A DNA stretch of 64,000 bases from Christiangramia lutea (GTDB taxonomy: Bacteria; Bacteroidota; Bacteroidia; Flavobacteriales; Flavobacteriaceae), in the NCBI RefSeq assembly GCF_022489035.1, contig NZ_JAKVTV010000004.1, forward strand, positions 124,001-188,000, written 5' to 3'. Position 1 is the stretch's first letter, and each line of letters begins with the position of its first letter. Position numbers and translations under genes: made by a program. The notes under the pieces were generated by a model. That model worked only from the letters and a program-made list of their open reading frames with translations, was not told the DNA's origin and did no database searches. This document shows, in pieces, positions 16,333-26,282 of the stretch.

Positions 16333-17798
16333 TGAGTGTTTTAAAGGATATATTGTATAAAGTGAATATGAAGGCGGTGACCGGGGATACCGGTGTTACC
16401 ATCAATGATATCCATTTTGATTCCCGGAAGGTAAAACTTAATGATGTTTTTGTTGCGATAAGAGGAGCCATCTCAGATGGACATGATTTTATAAGGAATG
16501 CTGAAAATCAAGGTGCTTTAGCAATTGTGTGCGAGGAGATTCCAAAAGATAAAATCAATGGGGTAACCTATATAGAGGTTGAAGATACCAAAAAAGCTCT
16601 CGCCTATATTTCTGCCAATTATTACAAAAATCCTTCAGAAAAGCTAAAACTAATTGGTGTTACTGGAACAAACGGGAAAACCACCATTGCGACATTATTA
16701 TATGATCTCTTTACAAAGGCGGGATTTAAGTGCGGTTTGCTTTCTACGGTGAAAGTGATGGTGGGAAATGAAGAGTATAGTGCTATAAGAACCACTCCAG
16801 ATTCGATCACCATTAATTCTTATCTGAAGGATATGAATGATGCCGGGGTGGAGTTCTGTTTTATGGAGGTAAGCTCACACGGGATAGACCAGCACAGGAC
16901 CACGGCATTAAAGTTTGAAGCAGGGATATTTACCAATCTTTCTCATGATCACCTCGACTATCACAAGGATTTTGCTGAATACCGCGATGTAAAAAAACGC
17001 TTTTTTGATGAGCTGCCTTCCTCGGCATTTGCACTTACTAATGCCGATGATAAGAACGGGCTAGTAATGCTTCAGAATACCAAGGCTAAAAAATATACTT
17101 ACGCATTAAAAACCTATGCCGATTACAGGGCCCAGATCCTTGAAAATAATTTTACTGGTCTTCTTTTAAAAATTGACGATCAGGAATTATGGACCAGGCT
17201 AATCGGGAATTTTAATGCTTATAATGTCCTTGCAATCTATGCTGCAGCAGATCTTCTAGGTTTGAATACCATGGAAATTCTTCGCATTATCAGTGAACTT
17301 AATTCAGTTAATGGAAGGTTTCAATATGTGATCTCTGAAAAGGAAAAGGTAACGGCTATTGTGGATTACGCTCATACGCCAGATGCCCTGAAAAATGTAC
17401 TTGAAACTATCAACAGTATTCGAACTAAAAATGAAGAAGTGATCACGGTAGTTGGTTGCGGAGGAGATCGGGACGCCACTAAAAGGCCAAAAATGGGTCA
17501 TATAGCTTCTTCGCTAAGTACGAAGGTGATCTTTACAAGCGATAATCCTCGTACCGAGGATCCTGATAAGATCATTGAGGATGTGGAGGCAGGTGTTGAG
17601 CCTCAGAATTTCAAAAAGACGACAAGTGTAACCAATAGAAAGCAGGCCATAAAAACAGCCTGCCAGATGGCGGGACCAAATGATATCATTCTCATCGCCG
17701 GGAAGGGGCATGAGACCTATCAGGAAGTGAATGGAAAAAGAACCGATTTTGATGATCTCAAAATCGTGAATGAATTTTTAAAACAACTGGATAAATAA
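16332..17798 (+). CDS. murE: UDP-MurNAc-L-Ala-D-Glu:meso-diaminopimelate ligase
   Basis: A 488-residue Mur ligase. The P-loop is [10 protein letters not shown] (109-118), the conserved SSHGIDQHR and SHDHLDYH segments follow, and Lys221 or Lys222 is the likely carbamylated residue. DNPR at 404-407, extended to DNPRTEDP, is the motif that marks specificity for meso-diaminopimelate rather than lysine. So this organism should have DAP-type peptidoglycan. Overlaps of one base (ATGA/TAATG type) at both ends suggest tight coupling with ftsI and mraY. Confidence 0.96.
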   Translation: MSVLKDILYKVNMKAVTGDTGVTINDIHFDSRKVKLNDVFVAIRGAISDGHDFIRNAENQGALAIVCEEIPKDKINGVTYIEVEDTKKALAYISANYYKNPSEKLKLIGVTGTNGKTTIATLLYDLFTKAGFKCGLLSTVKVMVGNEEYSAIRTTPDSITINSYLKDMNDAGVEFCFMEVSSHGIDQHRTTALKFEAGIFTNLSHDHLDYHKDFAEYRDVKKRFFDELPSSAFALTNADDKNGLVMLQNTKAKKYTYALKTYADYRAQILENNFTGLLLKIDDQELWTRLIGNFNAYNVLAIYAAADLLGLNTMEILRIISELNSVNGRFQYVISEKEKVTAIVDYAHTPDALKNVLETINSIRTKNEEVITVVGCGGDRDATKRPKMGHIASSLSTKVIFTSDNPRTEDPDKIIEDVEAGVEPQNFKKTTSVTNRKQAIKTACQMAGPNDIILIAGKGHETYQEVNGKRTDFDDLKIVNEFLKQLDK

Positions 17799-19030
17799 TG
17801 CTGTATTACCTGTTTAAATTTCTCGAAGAGCAGTATCAGTTGCCAGGAGCGCAGTTGTTTGAATTCCTGTCGTTCAGGTCGGCCATGGCGATCATCCTGT
17901 CGCTGGGTATATCTACGATCTACGGAAAAAGGATTATCAATTATCTAAGAGCTAAACAAATTGGTGAAAGCGTTAGGGATCTTGGCCTTCAGGGGCAAAC
18001 CGAAAAAGCCGGAACTCCAACCATGGGAGGTGTTATCATTATTATCGCTACGCTTATCCCAGTTTTGCTTTTTGCTAAACTCGAAAATATCTATGTGATC
18101 CTTTTGATAGTAACCACTTTATGGATGGGGGCGATCGGATTTCTGGATGATTATATAAAGACTTTCAAAAAAGATAAAGAAGGCCTTAAAGGTATTTTTA
18201 AGGTTATTGGCCAGATAGGCCTGGGATTGATTGTTGGAGGAACCATGTATTTTCATCCCCAGATCACTACCAAGGAGGTGGTTACTGAAACCAATCCCAC
18301 TGAAAATGTGATCGCCCGTGCCGAGGTAATCGATATGGGACCTGAGGTGAAAGATACCAGTACTACTATCCCTTTCGTGAAGAATAATGAATTTGAGTAT
18401 TCAAAACTTATAAGCTGGATCAATCCTGAGTTGGTTAACTATGCGTGGATCATTTTTATCCCAATAGTGATCTTTATCGTAACTGCTGTTTCTAACGGTG
18501 CAAACCTTACAGATGGGATCGATGGACTCGCTGCCGGATCTTCAGCAATAATTGTATTAACCCTGGGGATTTTTGCCTGGGTATCTGGTAACATAATTTT
18601 TTCAGATTATCTGAATATCATGTATATCCCTCGTTCTGGAGAGATGACAATTTTCATAACTGCTTTTGCAGGTTCGCTAGTTGGTTTTCTATGGTACAAT
18701 ACCTTTCCGGCCCAGGTTTTTATGGGGGATACCGGAAGTTTAACCATTGGAGGGATCATTGCAGTTCTGGCGATAGCAACAAGAAAAGAATTATTGATCC
18801 CGCTTTTATGCGGAATCTTTTTAATAGAAAACCTTTCAGTGGTAATGCAGGTGGGATGGTTCAAATTCACCAAGAAGAAATATGGTGAAGGACGAAGGAT
18901 TTTCCTGATGTCTCCATTGCATCATCACTACCAGAAGAAAGGACGACATGAGAGCAAGATCGTTGTTCGGTTTTGGATCGTTGGGATTTTCCTGGCTATC
19001 CTAACTATTGTGACGCTTAAGGTTCGATAG
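17798..19030 (+). CDS. mraY: Phospho-MurNAc-pentapeptide transferase MraY
   Basis: A 410-residue polytopic enzyme that moves phospho-MurNAc-pentapeptide onto undecaprenyl phosphate to make lipid I. Catalytic and substrate motifs are present: TPTMGG (73-78), FLDDYIK with Asp117/Asp118, [10 protein letters not shown] (236-245) and MGDTGSL. Compared with E. coli MraY (360 residues) it carries an insertion of roughly 50-60 hydrophilic residues between helices at about 151-210, probably a periplasmic loop. The family call is certain; the role of the insertion is unknown. Confidence 0.96.
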   Translation: MLYYLFKFLEEQYQLPGAQLFEFLSFRSAMAIILSLGISTIYGKRIINYLRAKQIGESVRDLGLQGQTEKAGTPTMGGVIIIIATLIPVLLFAKLENIYVILLIVTTLWMGAIGFLDDYIKTFKKDKEGLKGIFKVIGQIGLGLIVGGTMYFHPQITTKEVVTETNPTENVIARAEVIDMGPEVKDTSTTIPFVKNNEFEYSKLISWINPELVNYAWIIFIPIVIFIVTAVSNGANLTDGIDGLAAGSSAIIVLTLGIFAWVSGNIIFSDYLNIMYIPRSGEMTIFITAFAGSLVGFLWYNTFPAQVFMGDTGSLTIGGIIAVLAIATRKELLIPLLCGIFLIENLSVVMQVGWFKFTKKKYGEGRRIFLMSPLHHHYQKKGRHESKIVVRFWIVGIFLAILTIVTLKVR

Positions 19031-19039
19031 AAAATTAAA

Positions 19040-20377
19040 ATGAGTAGGAAAATAGCCATACTTGGAGGAGGCGAAAGCGGAATTGGAACTGCGATTCTAG
19101 CCAAGAAAAACGGGTATGAAGTATTTCTTTCAGATAAAGGTAAGATCAGGGAGAAGTACAGAGATGTTCTTGAACATATTGAGATCGATTGGGAAGATGA
19201 AAAGCATACCGAATCAAAGATTTTTGATGCCGATGTAGTGATGAAAAGCCCGGGAATTCCAGATACCGCTCCTTTGGTAAAAAAGTTAAGAGAGAAGGGT
19301 GTTCCGGTAATTTCTGAGATCGAATTTGCATCATGGTTTTCTGAAACACCAGTAATTGGAATTACAGGTAGTAATGGGAAAACCACCGTGACCAGTCTTA
19401 TTCAGCATTCTTTGAAAGAAGGCGGAATAGATTCCGGGATGGGAGGTAATATTGGGAACTCCTATGCAAAACTGGTCGCAGAGGAGGACCATGACTGGCA
19501 CGTGCTGGAGATAAGTAGTTTTCAGCTCGACGGAATTGTAGATTTCAGGCCGAAAATTGCCATTCTTACGAATATCACTCCAGATCATCTGGACAGATAT
19601 GATTATAAACTGGAGAATTATATAGCTTCAAAATTCAGAATTGTCGAAAACCAGACCAGGGAAGATTTTTTCATTTATGATGCTGATGATGAGAATATTT
19701 CAGAATGGTTGAAGAAGAATCCCGTAAGATCTCAAAAACTGCCTTTTTCATTAGAAAAGAAAATTGAAAATGGCGCCTATATGGAAAATGAAAATATTGT
19801 TGTAAACATTAATAACACCAAATTTACTATGCCAACATCAGAACTTGCCCTTCAAGGCAAACATAATGCTAAGAATGCCATGGCTGCGGCCACGGTGTCG
19901 CAATTGCTCAGAATAAGAAAGCAAACGATAAGAGAGAGCATGTCTAACTTCCAGGGAGTGGAACACCGCCTTGAAAAAGTCCTGAAGATCAATAATGTAC
20001 TTTATATCAACGATTCTAAAGCAACCAACGTGAACGCGACGTTCTATGCGCTTGAGAGCATGGAATCTGAAACTGTCTGGATCATTGGAGGTGTGGACAA
20101 AGGAAATGTTTACGATGACCTTTTGCCTTTAGTGAACGAAAAAGTGAAAGCGATTATCTGCCTGGGAGTAGATAACAAGAAAATAAAGGCTTCGTTCGGA
20201 AATATTGTGGAAGCAATAGTTGAAACAACCTCAATGAAAGAAGCGGTTCAAATGGCCTACAGGCTTGCAGAAAAAGGTGATAATGTATTATTATCTCCGG
20301 CATGCGCAAGTTTCGACCTTTTCGAGAATTACGAAGATAGAGGAAGACAATTTAAAGAAGCAGTAAGGAATTTATAA
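19040..20377 (+). CDS. murD: UDP-N-acetylmuramoyl-L-alanine:D-glutamate ligase
   Basis: A 445-residue Mur ligase. The N-terminal domain starts with KIAILGGGESG; the ATP-binding P-loop is GITGSNGKTTVTSL, followed by GNIGNSY, SSFQLD and TNITPDHLDRY. The C-terminal domain holds INDSKATN and LLSPACASFDLFENYEDRG, typical of MurD. It adds D-glutamate to UDP-MurNAc-L-Ala. A 15-base-pair palindrome separates it from ftsW. Confidence 0.96.
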   Translation: MSRKIAILGGGESGIGTAILAKKNGYEVFLSDKGKIREKYRDVLEHIEIDWEDEKHTESKIFDADVVMKSPGIPDTAPLVKKLREKGVPVISEIEFASWFSETPVIGITGSNGKTTVTSLIQHSLKEGGIDSGMGGNIGNSYAKLVAEEDHDWHVLEISSFQLDGIVDFRPKIAILTNITPDHLDRYDYKLENYIASKFRIVENQTREDFFIYDADDENISEWLKKNPVRSQKLPFSLEKKIENGAYMENENIVVNINNTKFTMPTSELALQGKHNAKNAMAAATVSQLLRIRKQTIRESMSNFQGVEHRLEKVLKINNVLYINDSKATNVNATFYALESMESETVWIIGGVDKGNVYDDLLPLVNEKVKAIICLGVDNKKIKASFGNIVEAIVETTSMKEAVQMAYRLAEKGDNVLLSPACASFDLFENYEDRGRQFKEAVRNL

Positions 20378-20382
20378 AATTT

Positions 20383-20415
20383 AGACCTCACAGGTTTCAA
20401 AAACCTGTGAGGTCT
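20383..20415. repeat. Perfect palindrome between murD and ftsW
   Basis: AGACCTCACAGGTTT is followed after three bases by its exact complement, a 15-base-pair stem with a CAA loop. There is no T run, so it is not a normal intrinsic terminator and it lies inside an operon. The sequence resembles the short dispersed palindromes of Bacteroidetes genomes; no second copy was noticed in this window. Confidence 0.8.
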
Positions 20416-20429
20416 GGAATTAACGAATA

Positions 20430-21638
20430 ATGAGCAACGTTTTTGCAAATCTTAAGGGAGACAAGGTGATCTGGGCAGTAGCCGGTTTGTTGGCAATATT
20501 TTCTTTTTTGCCGGTATACAGTGCCAGTAGTAACCTTGCTTATCTTCACGGAGATGGAAGTACTTCCGGTTACCTGGTGGTGCATTTTTTCCATCTGCTC
20601 CTGGGATTCTGCGTATTGTTTGCTGTTCATAAAATACCATATCACTACTTCCGGGGAATCTCCATTCTTTTATTGCCCGTGGTGATATTATTACTTTTAA
20701 TTACTATTGCGCAGGGAACTACCATAGAAGGTGCTTATGCCAGTAGATGGATACAGATCCCGGTGCTGAATGTGTCTTTTCAATCATCTACCTTAGCAGC
20801 GGTAGTTTTGATGGTTTATGTCGCTAGGTATCTCTCCAAAATAACTGAAAAGACAGTCACTTTCAAAGAGACAATTCTTCCGCTGTGGCTGCCTGTTTTT
20901 GCCGTATTAGTGTTAATTTTGCCCGCCAATTTCTCCACTACTGCGATCATATTTTGTATGACCCTGGTGTTGATGTTCTTAGGTGGTTATCCAATAAAAT
21001 ATCTTGCAGCTATTGTAGGGGTAGGGATCGTGATGCTGAGCATTTTCGTCCTTACCGCCAAGGCTTTTCCTGGTCTTTTGCCGAACAGGGTAGATACCTG
21101 GACCAGTAGAATTGAAACCTTTTTTGATGATGAGGAGGGTACAGAGCAATACCAGGTTGAAAAAGCCAAAATTGCGATCGCCCAAGGAGGCATCACCGGA
21201 ACCGGAATTGGTAAAAGCGTTCAGCGAAATTTTTTACCCCAGTCTTCTTCAGATTTTATCTACGCGATAATTGTGGAGGAAATGGGACTTATTGGAGCAT
21301 TCGGTGTTATGCTAGCGTACTTGTTGTTACTATTCAGGATCGTAATTGTAGCCACCAAAGCCAATACGGTCTTCGGAAAACTCGTTGTAATGGGTGTAGG
21401 TCTCCCGGTAGTTTTCCAGGCGCTGATAAATATGGGAGTAGCAGTTGAATTATTTCCAGTAACGGGACAAACTCTGCCGCTAGTGAGTAGTGGAGGTACC
21501 TCGATCTGGATGACCTGTATAGCGCTGGGAATCATTTTGAGCGTAAGCGCAAAAAGAGAAGAAATTAAGGAATCTGAAAATAGAGAGATCGAAGGTGAAG
21601 AGGAAAATCCTCTTGACATTTTAAGCGAAGCGATATGA
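20430..21638 (+). CDS. ftsW: Septal peptidoglycan glycosyltransferase FtsW
   Basis: A 402-residue SEDS-family protein with about ten membrane helices. The long periplasmic loop between helices 7 and 8 contains the QVEKAKIAIAQGGITGTGIGKS segment (in parts) and SSSDFIYAIIVEEMG, and the C-terminal part has TGQTLPLVSSGGTS. These are the conserved FtsW/RodA motifs, and the place next to ftsI, murG and ftsQ makes FtsW the right choice over RodA. It polymerises glycan strands at the septum. The acidic C-terminal tail (about 375-402) is cytoplasmic. Confidence 0.94.
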   Translation: MSNVFANLKGDKVIWAVAGLLAIFSFLPVYSASSNLAYLHGDGSTSGYLVVHFFHLLLGFCVLFAVHKIPYHYFRGISILLLPVVILLLLITIAQGTTIEGAYASRWIQIPVLNVSFQSSTLAAVVLMVYVARYLSKITEKTVTFKETILPLWLPVFAVLVLILPANFSTTAIIFCMTLVLMFLGGYPIKYLAAIVGVGIVMLSIFVLTAKAFPGLLPNRVDTWTSRIETFFDDEEGTEQYQVEKAKIAIAQGGITGTGIGKSVQRNFLPQSSSDFIYAIIVEEMGLIGAFGVMLAYLLLLFRIVIVATKANTVFGKLVVMGVGLPVVFQALINMGVAVELFPVTGQTLPLVSSGGTSIWMTCIALGIILSVSAKREEIKESENREIEGEEENPLDILSEAI

Positions 21639-21662
21639 AAACCCATATGGGGTATTAAAGAA

Positions 21663-21712
21663 AATTGGTCATAGTTAGTTGATGAATTTACTCGACTCGA
21701 GAGTGGCCAATT
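21663..21712 (+). repeat. Inverted repeat in the murG leader
   Basis: AATTGGTCA at 21663-21671 and TGGCCAATT at 21704-21712 can pair with one G-U, with a CTCGACTCGAG palindrome between them. It fills most of the 86-base ftsW-murG gap. Function unknown. Confidence 0.4.
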
Positions 21713-21724
21713 AAAAATATAGAA

Positions 21725-22828
21725 ATGAAGAAAGGTTTACGCGTCATATTATCTGGTGGAGGAACAGGAGGACATATCTATCCTGCGATCGCCATTGCTG
21801 ATGAGATAAAGAGAAGGTATCCAGATGCTGAGTTCCTTTTTGTTGGCGCGAAAGACAGGATGGAGATGGAGAAAGTTCCTCAGGCCGGTTATGAGATAGA
21901 AGGCCTTTGGATTAGCGGAGTGGACAGATCTTTTAGTTTGAAAAATTTCATATTTCCGTTTAAACTGATGAGTAGTCTTTCTAAATCCAGAAAGATCATC
22001 AAAAAGTTTAAACCAGATGTGGTTATTGGAACCGGTGGTTTTGCCAGCGGACCTTTATTGAGGGTGGCTATTTCCAAGGGAATTCCTACCCTTATCCAGG
22101 AACAGAATTCGTTACCGGGAATTACCAACAGGATCCTGGCGAAATATGCCGATAAGATTTGTGCGGCCTACGAGAAAGTAAAGAATGTTTTTCCTTCTGA
22201 AAGAACCATTATTACCGGTAATCCGGTGAGGCAGGATCTACTAAAGGTTGATGAATTAAGGGATGAGGGAATCAAACATTTTAATCTTTCAAGAGAAAAA
22301 AAGACTGTTCTGGTACTTGGTGGAAGTCTTGGTGCTAGAAGGTTAAATAAGCTAATTGAAACTTACCTGAAAAAATTCAAGGAGGAGGATATTCAGCTTA
22401 TCTGGCAAATAGGCAAACTGTATTACGCAGATTATAAAAAATATGAATCTGAGCAGATAAGGGCAAAAGAATTCATTAACCGAATGGACCTTGCTTATGC
22501 TGCGGCAGATGTGATCATTTCAAGGGCCGGGGCAGGCAGTGTTTCAGAATTATGCATTGTTGGGAAGCCGGTATTATTCATTCCATCCCCGAATGTTGCT
22601 GAAAATCACCAGGCGAAAAATGCCATGGCGGTCACCGAACATGACGCGGCTTTAATGATCACAGAAGATGAGTTAACTGAAAGATTTGAACCATGTTTCT
22701 TTAGTCTCCTGACAGATGAAAAAAGGCTGGCTCGATTTTCAGCAAATATTAAGAAACTGGCTCTGCCAAATGCGACTTCAGATATAGTTGATGAAGTGGA
22801 AAAGCTAATAGAAAAGAATAAAAAGTAA
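21725..22828 (+). CDS. murG: UDP-GlcNAc:lipid I GlcNAc transferase MurG
   Basis: A 367-residue GT28 glycosyltransferase that makes lipid II at the inner face of the cytoplasmic membrane. The opening [19 protein letters not shown] is the acceptor/phosphate-binding signature; [36 protein letters not shown] and the donor-site segments [17 protein letters not shown] and NHQAKNAMA follow in normal order and spacing. The downstream murC begins at the next base. Confidence 0.96.
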   Translation: MKKGLRVILSGGGTGGHIYPAIAIADEIKRRYPDAEFLFVGAKDRMEMEKVPQAGYEIEGLWISGVDRSFSLKNFIFPFKLMSSLSKSRKIIKKFKPDVVIGTGGFASGPLLRVAISKGIPTLIQEQNSLPGITNRILAKYADKICAAYEKVKNVFPSERTIITGNPVRQDLLKVDELRDEGIKHFNLSREKKTVLVLGGSLGARRLNKLIETYLKKFKEEDIQLIWQIGKLYYADYKKYESEQIRAKEFINRMDLAYAAADVIISRAGAGSVSELCIVGKPVLFIPSPNVAENHQAKNAMAVTEHDAALMITEDELTERFEPCFFSLLTDEKRLARFSANIKKLALPNATSDIVDEVEKLIEKNKK

Positions 22829-24187
22829 GTGAAGGATCTTAACCACATAAAGCATTTTTATTTCATCGGAATAGGTGGGATCGGGATGAGTGCCCTGGCC
22901 AGATATTTTAAGGCCAAAGGGAAGTTTGTGGCTGGTTATGATCGCACAGAAACCGAATTAACCGATACTCTTGAAAGTGAAAGTATCGAGGTGAATTATT
23001 CGGAAGAGATTGAAAATATTCCTGAGCAAATATGCCAGGATCCAGAAAATACGCTGGTAGTATTCACCCCGGCCGTTCCTAAAGATTTTAAGCAGTTCGA
23101 ATACCTGAAACAAAAGAATTTCAGTATTGTAAAAAGAGCTGAATTACTGGGAATGGTAACAGACCAAAAATACTGTCTTGCCGTAGCCGGTACCCACGGT
23201 AAAACGACTACCACCTCGATCCTCGGTCACTTGCTAAAGGAAACCGGGGCGAAAGTAACTGCATTCCTTGGTGGGATTAGTGAAGATATACAATCAAACC
23301 TCATTATGCAGGGAGACGATGTAGTTGTGGTTGAAGCAGATGAGTTCGATAGATCCTTCCTTCAACTGTCGCCAAACCTTGCGGCGATCACTTCTATGGA
23401 TGCAGACCATTTGGATATTTATGGAGATAAGAGCGAACTGGAAAAATCGTTCAGGGAATTTGTTTCAAGAATAGACAAAAACGGAAAACTATTCATAAAA
23501 AATGGATTATCTCTCGATGGTGTCACAATTGGCATAAATGATGAGAGTGATTATTCAGCACAAAATATCAAAGTTGGAGAAGGTCATTATGTTTTTGATC
23601 TAAAAACACCTTCTTCGACCTTAGAAAATTTAAAATTTAATCTACCCGGCAAACACAATTTGCTGAATGCTATAACAGCCCTGGCAATGGCCATTGAATA
23701 CGGTTCCCCAACCGACGGTCTGGCCAGGGCTTTATATTCGTTCAAAGGTGTTAAGCGTAGATTCAGCTATAAAATCAAAACGGATAACCTGGTCCTGATC
23801 GATGACTATGCGCATCACCCTACAGAGATCTCTGCGGTTCACCAGGCGGTTCGTGAAATGTATCCCAACAAAAAAGTTTTAGCGGTTTTTCAGCCCCACC
23901 TGTTTAGCCGTACCCGCGACTTCGCTGAAGAGTTTGCCACAAGCCTTTCAAAGTTTGATAAGGTGTTCCTGCTGGATATTTATCCGGCCAGGGAACTCCC
24001 CATAGATGGTATTTCTTCAGCCTGGTTGCTGGATAAAATTTCTAATTCGGAAAAAGCGCTGGTAAAAAAATCAGAATTACAGCAAAAGATAAAGGCAGAA
24101 AATCCTGAAATCGTTGTAATGCTTGGTGCCGGAGACATAGGGGCCGAAGTTGAAAAAGTAAAAAAAACATTGTTACATGAAGCGTAG
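22829..24187 (+). CDS. murC: UDP-N-acetylmuramate:L-alanine ligase
   Basis: A 452-residue Mur ligase beginning with GTG directly after the murG stop. The N-terminal Rossmann motif is FIGIGGIGMSALAR, the ATP loop is VAGTHGKTTTTS, and EADEFDRSFL, TSMDADHLDIYG and DDYAHHPTEI are typical of MurC. It adds L-alanine to UDP-MurNAc. Its end overlaps ftsQ by 11 bases, so translation is probably coupled. Confidence 0.96.
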   Translation: MKDLNHIKHFYFIGIGGIGMSALARYFKAKGKFVAGYDRTETELTDTLESESIEVNYSEEIENIPEQICQDPENTLVVFTPAVPKDFKQFEYLKQKNFSIVKRAELLGMVTDQKYCLAVAGTHGKTTTTSILGHLLKETGAKVTAFLGGISEDIQSNLIMQGDDVVVVEADEFDRSFLQLSPNLAAITSMDADHLDIYGDKSELEKSFREFVSRIDKNGKLFIKNGLSLDGVTIGINDESDYSAQNIKVGEGHYVFDLKTPSSTLENLKFNLPGKHNLLNAITALAMAIEYGSPTDGLARALYSFKGVKRRFSYKIKTDNLVLIDDYAHHPTEISAVHQAVREMYPNKKVLAVFQPHLFSRTRDFAEEFATSLSKFDKVFLLDIYPARELPIDGISSAWLLDKISNSEKALVKKSELQQKIKAENPEIVVMLGAGDIGAEVEKVKKTLLHEA

Positions 24188-24893
24188 TTTAGGTTACATA
24201 AAGGCTTTCGTTTTGGTAGCACTCGTGGGTGTTTTGTACGGTTTTGCTGAAAAACGTCATAAATCACGGGCAATCAACGATATAGGTGTAAAATTCACAG
24301 ACACTGAAAATCTCTATGTGACTGAGGAAGTGGTTAATAAATTGTTGATACAAAATAATTCAGCTGTCTCGAGTATAGATAAAGAAACTTTAGATTTGAA
24401 TAGGGTTGAATCCCTTTTGAATGAACACGAAATGATTGAAAATGCGGAAGTTTACCTCACGCTTGATGGTAAATTGAATGCAGAAGTAAGTCAGAGAAAG
24501 CCAATTGGAAGAGTGATTGGAAATTCATCATTCTATCTCGACAGGAATGCTGAATTAATGCCATTAAGTGAATTTTATACAGCGAGGGTTCCGCTGATGT
24601 TTGGTTTTGATGGGTCTAATGTTGCGAAGGCTTATCCCATAGTGAACTTTATTAAGAACGATGAGTTTTTGACCAGACATATTACCGGGATCAGCCGGCT
24701 TGAAGGAGATAAATATACGCTTGAACTTAGGGAACTTGATTTTGAACTTTACTTCGGAGATTCAAGCAATGTGGCTTTAAAATTCAACAATTTTAAGGCA
24801 TTTTATAAGAAAGCACAGAAAGAAAAAAAATTAGATACCTACAAAAAAGTGAACTTACAATTTGGAGACCAGGTTGTGTGCACGAAAAAATAG
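24177..24893 (+). CDS. ftsQ: Cell division protein FtsQ/DivIB
   Basis: A 238-residue bitopic protein: a short cytoplasmic start, one membrane helix (about 8-24) and a periplasmic part with a POTRA-like segment (about 35-105, with LNRVESLLNEHEMIENAEVYL in parts) and a beta domain with YLDRNAELMPLS. Identity rests on topology, these segments and position between murC and ftsA. FtsQ links early and late division proteins and binds FtsL/FtsB. Confidence 0.9.
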   Translation: MKRSLGYIKAFVLVALVGVLYGFAEKRHKSRAINDIGVKFTDTENLYVTEEVVNKLLIQNNSAVSSIDKETLDLNRVESLLNEHEMIENAEVYLTLDGKLNAEVSQRKPIGRVIGNSSFYLDRNAELMPLSEFYTARVPLMFGFDGSNVAKAYPIVNFIKNDEFLTRHITGISRLEGDKYTLELRELDFELYFGDSSNVALKFNNFKAFYKKAQKEKKLDTYKKVNLQFGDQVVCTKK

Positions 24894-24896
24894 TTT

Positions 24897-26249
24897 ATGG
24901 AACAAAACGATATTGCAGTAGGATTAGATATTGGAACAACAAAGATTGTGGCTATGATAGGTCGCAAAAATGAGTACGGCAAGGTTGAGATCATTGGAAT
25001 TGGAAAATCAAAATCTCTAGGTGTACACAGGGGCGTAGTAAATAATATTACGCAAACCATCCAGTCTATCCAGCAGGCAATACAGGAAGCGGAAGCCGAT
25101 AGCGGTTTAAAGATTAGTGAAGTAGTAGTTGGAATTGCCGGGCAGCATATTAGAAGCCTTCAGCATAGCGATTATATAACCCGTCAGAATCCTGATGAGG
25201 TTATTGATGCAGATGATATTCATACGCTTTGCAACCAGGTTCACAAGTTAGTAATGCTTCCGGGAGAGGAAATCATACACGTACTTCCTCAGGAATTTAA
25301 AGTGGACGGTCAGGCTGAAATCAAAGAGCCTATCGGAATGTACGGAGGAAGACTGGAAGCCAATTTCCATGTAGTAGTTGGCCAGGTTTCTTCTATTAGA
25401 AATATTGGAAGATGTGTTAAGAGCGCTGGATTGGAACTTTCAGCAGTGACCCTGGAACCATTGGCATCTGCTAATGCAGTTTTAAGCCAGGAAGAGAAAG
25501 AAGCCGGAGTTGCACTTATCGATATAGGTGGTGGTACTACCGATCTTGCAATTTTCAAAGACGGGATTATTCGTCATACGGCCGTGATCCCTTTCGGTGG
25601 TAATGTGATCACCGAAGATATCAAAGAAGGTTGCTCAATCATTGAAAAGCAGGCTGAATTGCTGAAGATAAAATTTGGTTCAGCATGGCCGGGAGAAAAT
25701 AAGGATAACGAGATCGTTTCTATTCCTGGATTAAGAGGAAGAGAGCCGAAGGAAATTACCCTTAAGAACTTATCCAAGATCATTCATGCACGTGTAGTTG
25801 AGATCATCGAGCAGGTTTACCTGGAGATCAAAAACTATGGTCATGATGAGCAGAAGAAGAAGCTTATCGCCGGTTTAGTGCTTACCGGTGGTGGAGCACA
25901 ATTAAAGCACATAAAGCAACTGGCTGAATATATCACCGGAATGGATACCAGGATTGGTTATCCAAACGAGCATTTAGCCGGGACAACAGATTCGGAAACT
26001 ACCAGCCCTGTTTATGCTACCGCGGTAGGTTTGGTTATGAACAGCCTGGAGAAGGATAGTGCAAGATTTCAGGAAGAAGCTGTGCTGTCTGATTCCAGTC
26101 CGGTAGACGATTCCGAAGAAAGTGAAGAAGGAGATCAGGTGATGGAGAATCACGATCTGGAGGAAGAGACCTCGAAAAAAGTGGCCCGCAAAAGCATTTT
26201 TGACAAGTGGGCAGAGAAATTTAAAGATTTTTTAGATAACGCAGAGTAA
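24897..26249 (+). CDS. ftsA: Cell division protein FtsA
   Basis: A 450-residue actin-like ATPase. GLDIGTTKIVAMIG (9-22) is phosphate-1, ALIDIGGGTTDLAIF is phosphate-2 and LTGGGAQLK is the adenosine motif; the 1C domain lies about 85-165. After residue 395 comes an acidic linker, then a C-terminal amphipathic helix (SIFDKWAEKFKDFLDN), the membrane-targeting sequence. FtsA ties FtsZ filaments to the membrane. It is 33 bases before ftsZ. Confidence 0.96.
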   Translation: MEQNDIAVGLDIGTTKIVAMIGRKNEYGKVEIIGIGKSKSLGVHRGVVNNITQTIQSIQQAIQEAEADSGLKISEVVVGIAGQHIRSLQHSDYITRQNPDEVIDADDIHTLCNQVHKLVMLPGEEIIHVLPQEFKVDGQAEIKEPIGMYGGRLEANFHVVVGQVSSIRNIGRCVKSAGLELSAVTLEPLASANAVLSQEEKEAGVALIDIGGGTTDLAIFKDGIIRHTAVIPFGGNVITEDIKEGCSIIEKQAELLKIKFGSAWPGENKDNEIVSIPGLRGREPKEITLKNLSKIIHARVVEIIEQVYLEIKNYGHDEQKKKLIAGLVLTGGGAQLKHIKQLAEYITGMDTRIGYPNEHLAGTTDSETTSPVYATAVGLVMNSLEKDSARFQEEAVLSDSSPVDDSEESEEGDQVMENHDLEEETSKKVARKSIFDKWAEKFKDFLDNAE

Positions 26250-26282
26250 TTAAGATACAATACAACCAGTAAAACAGAGTTT

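Noticed and set aside
18928-19386. Antisense open frame of 152 codons across mraY and murD
   Set aside because: It runs opposite two conserved genes and shows only reverse-strand composition bias.
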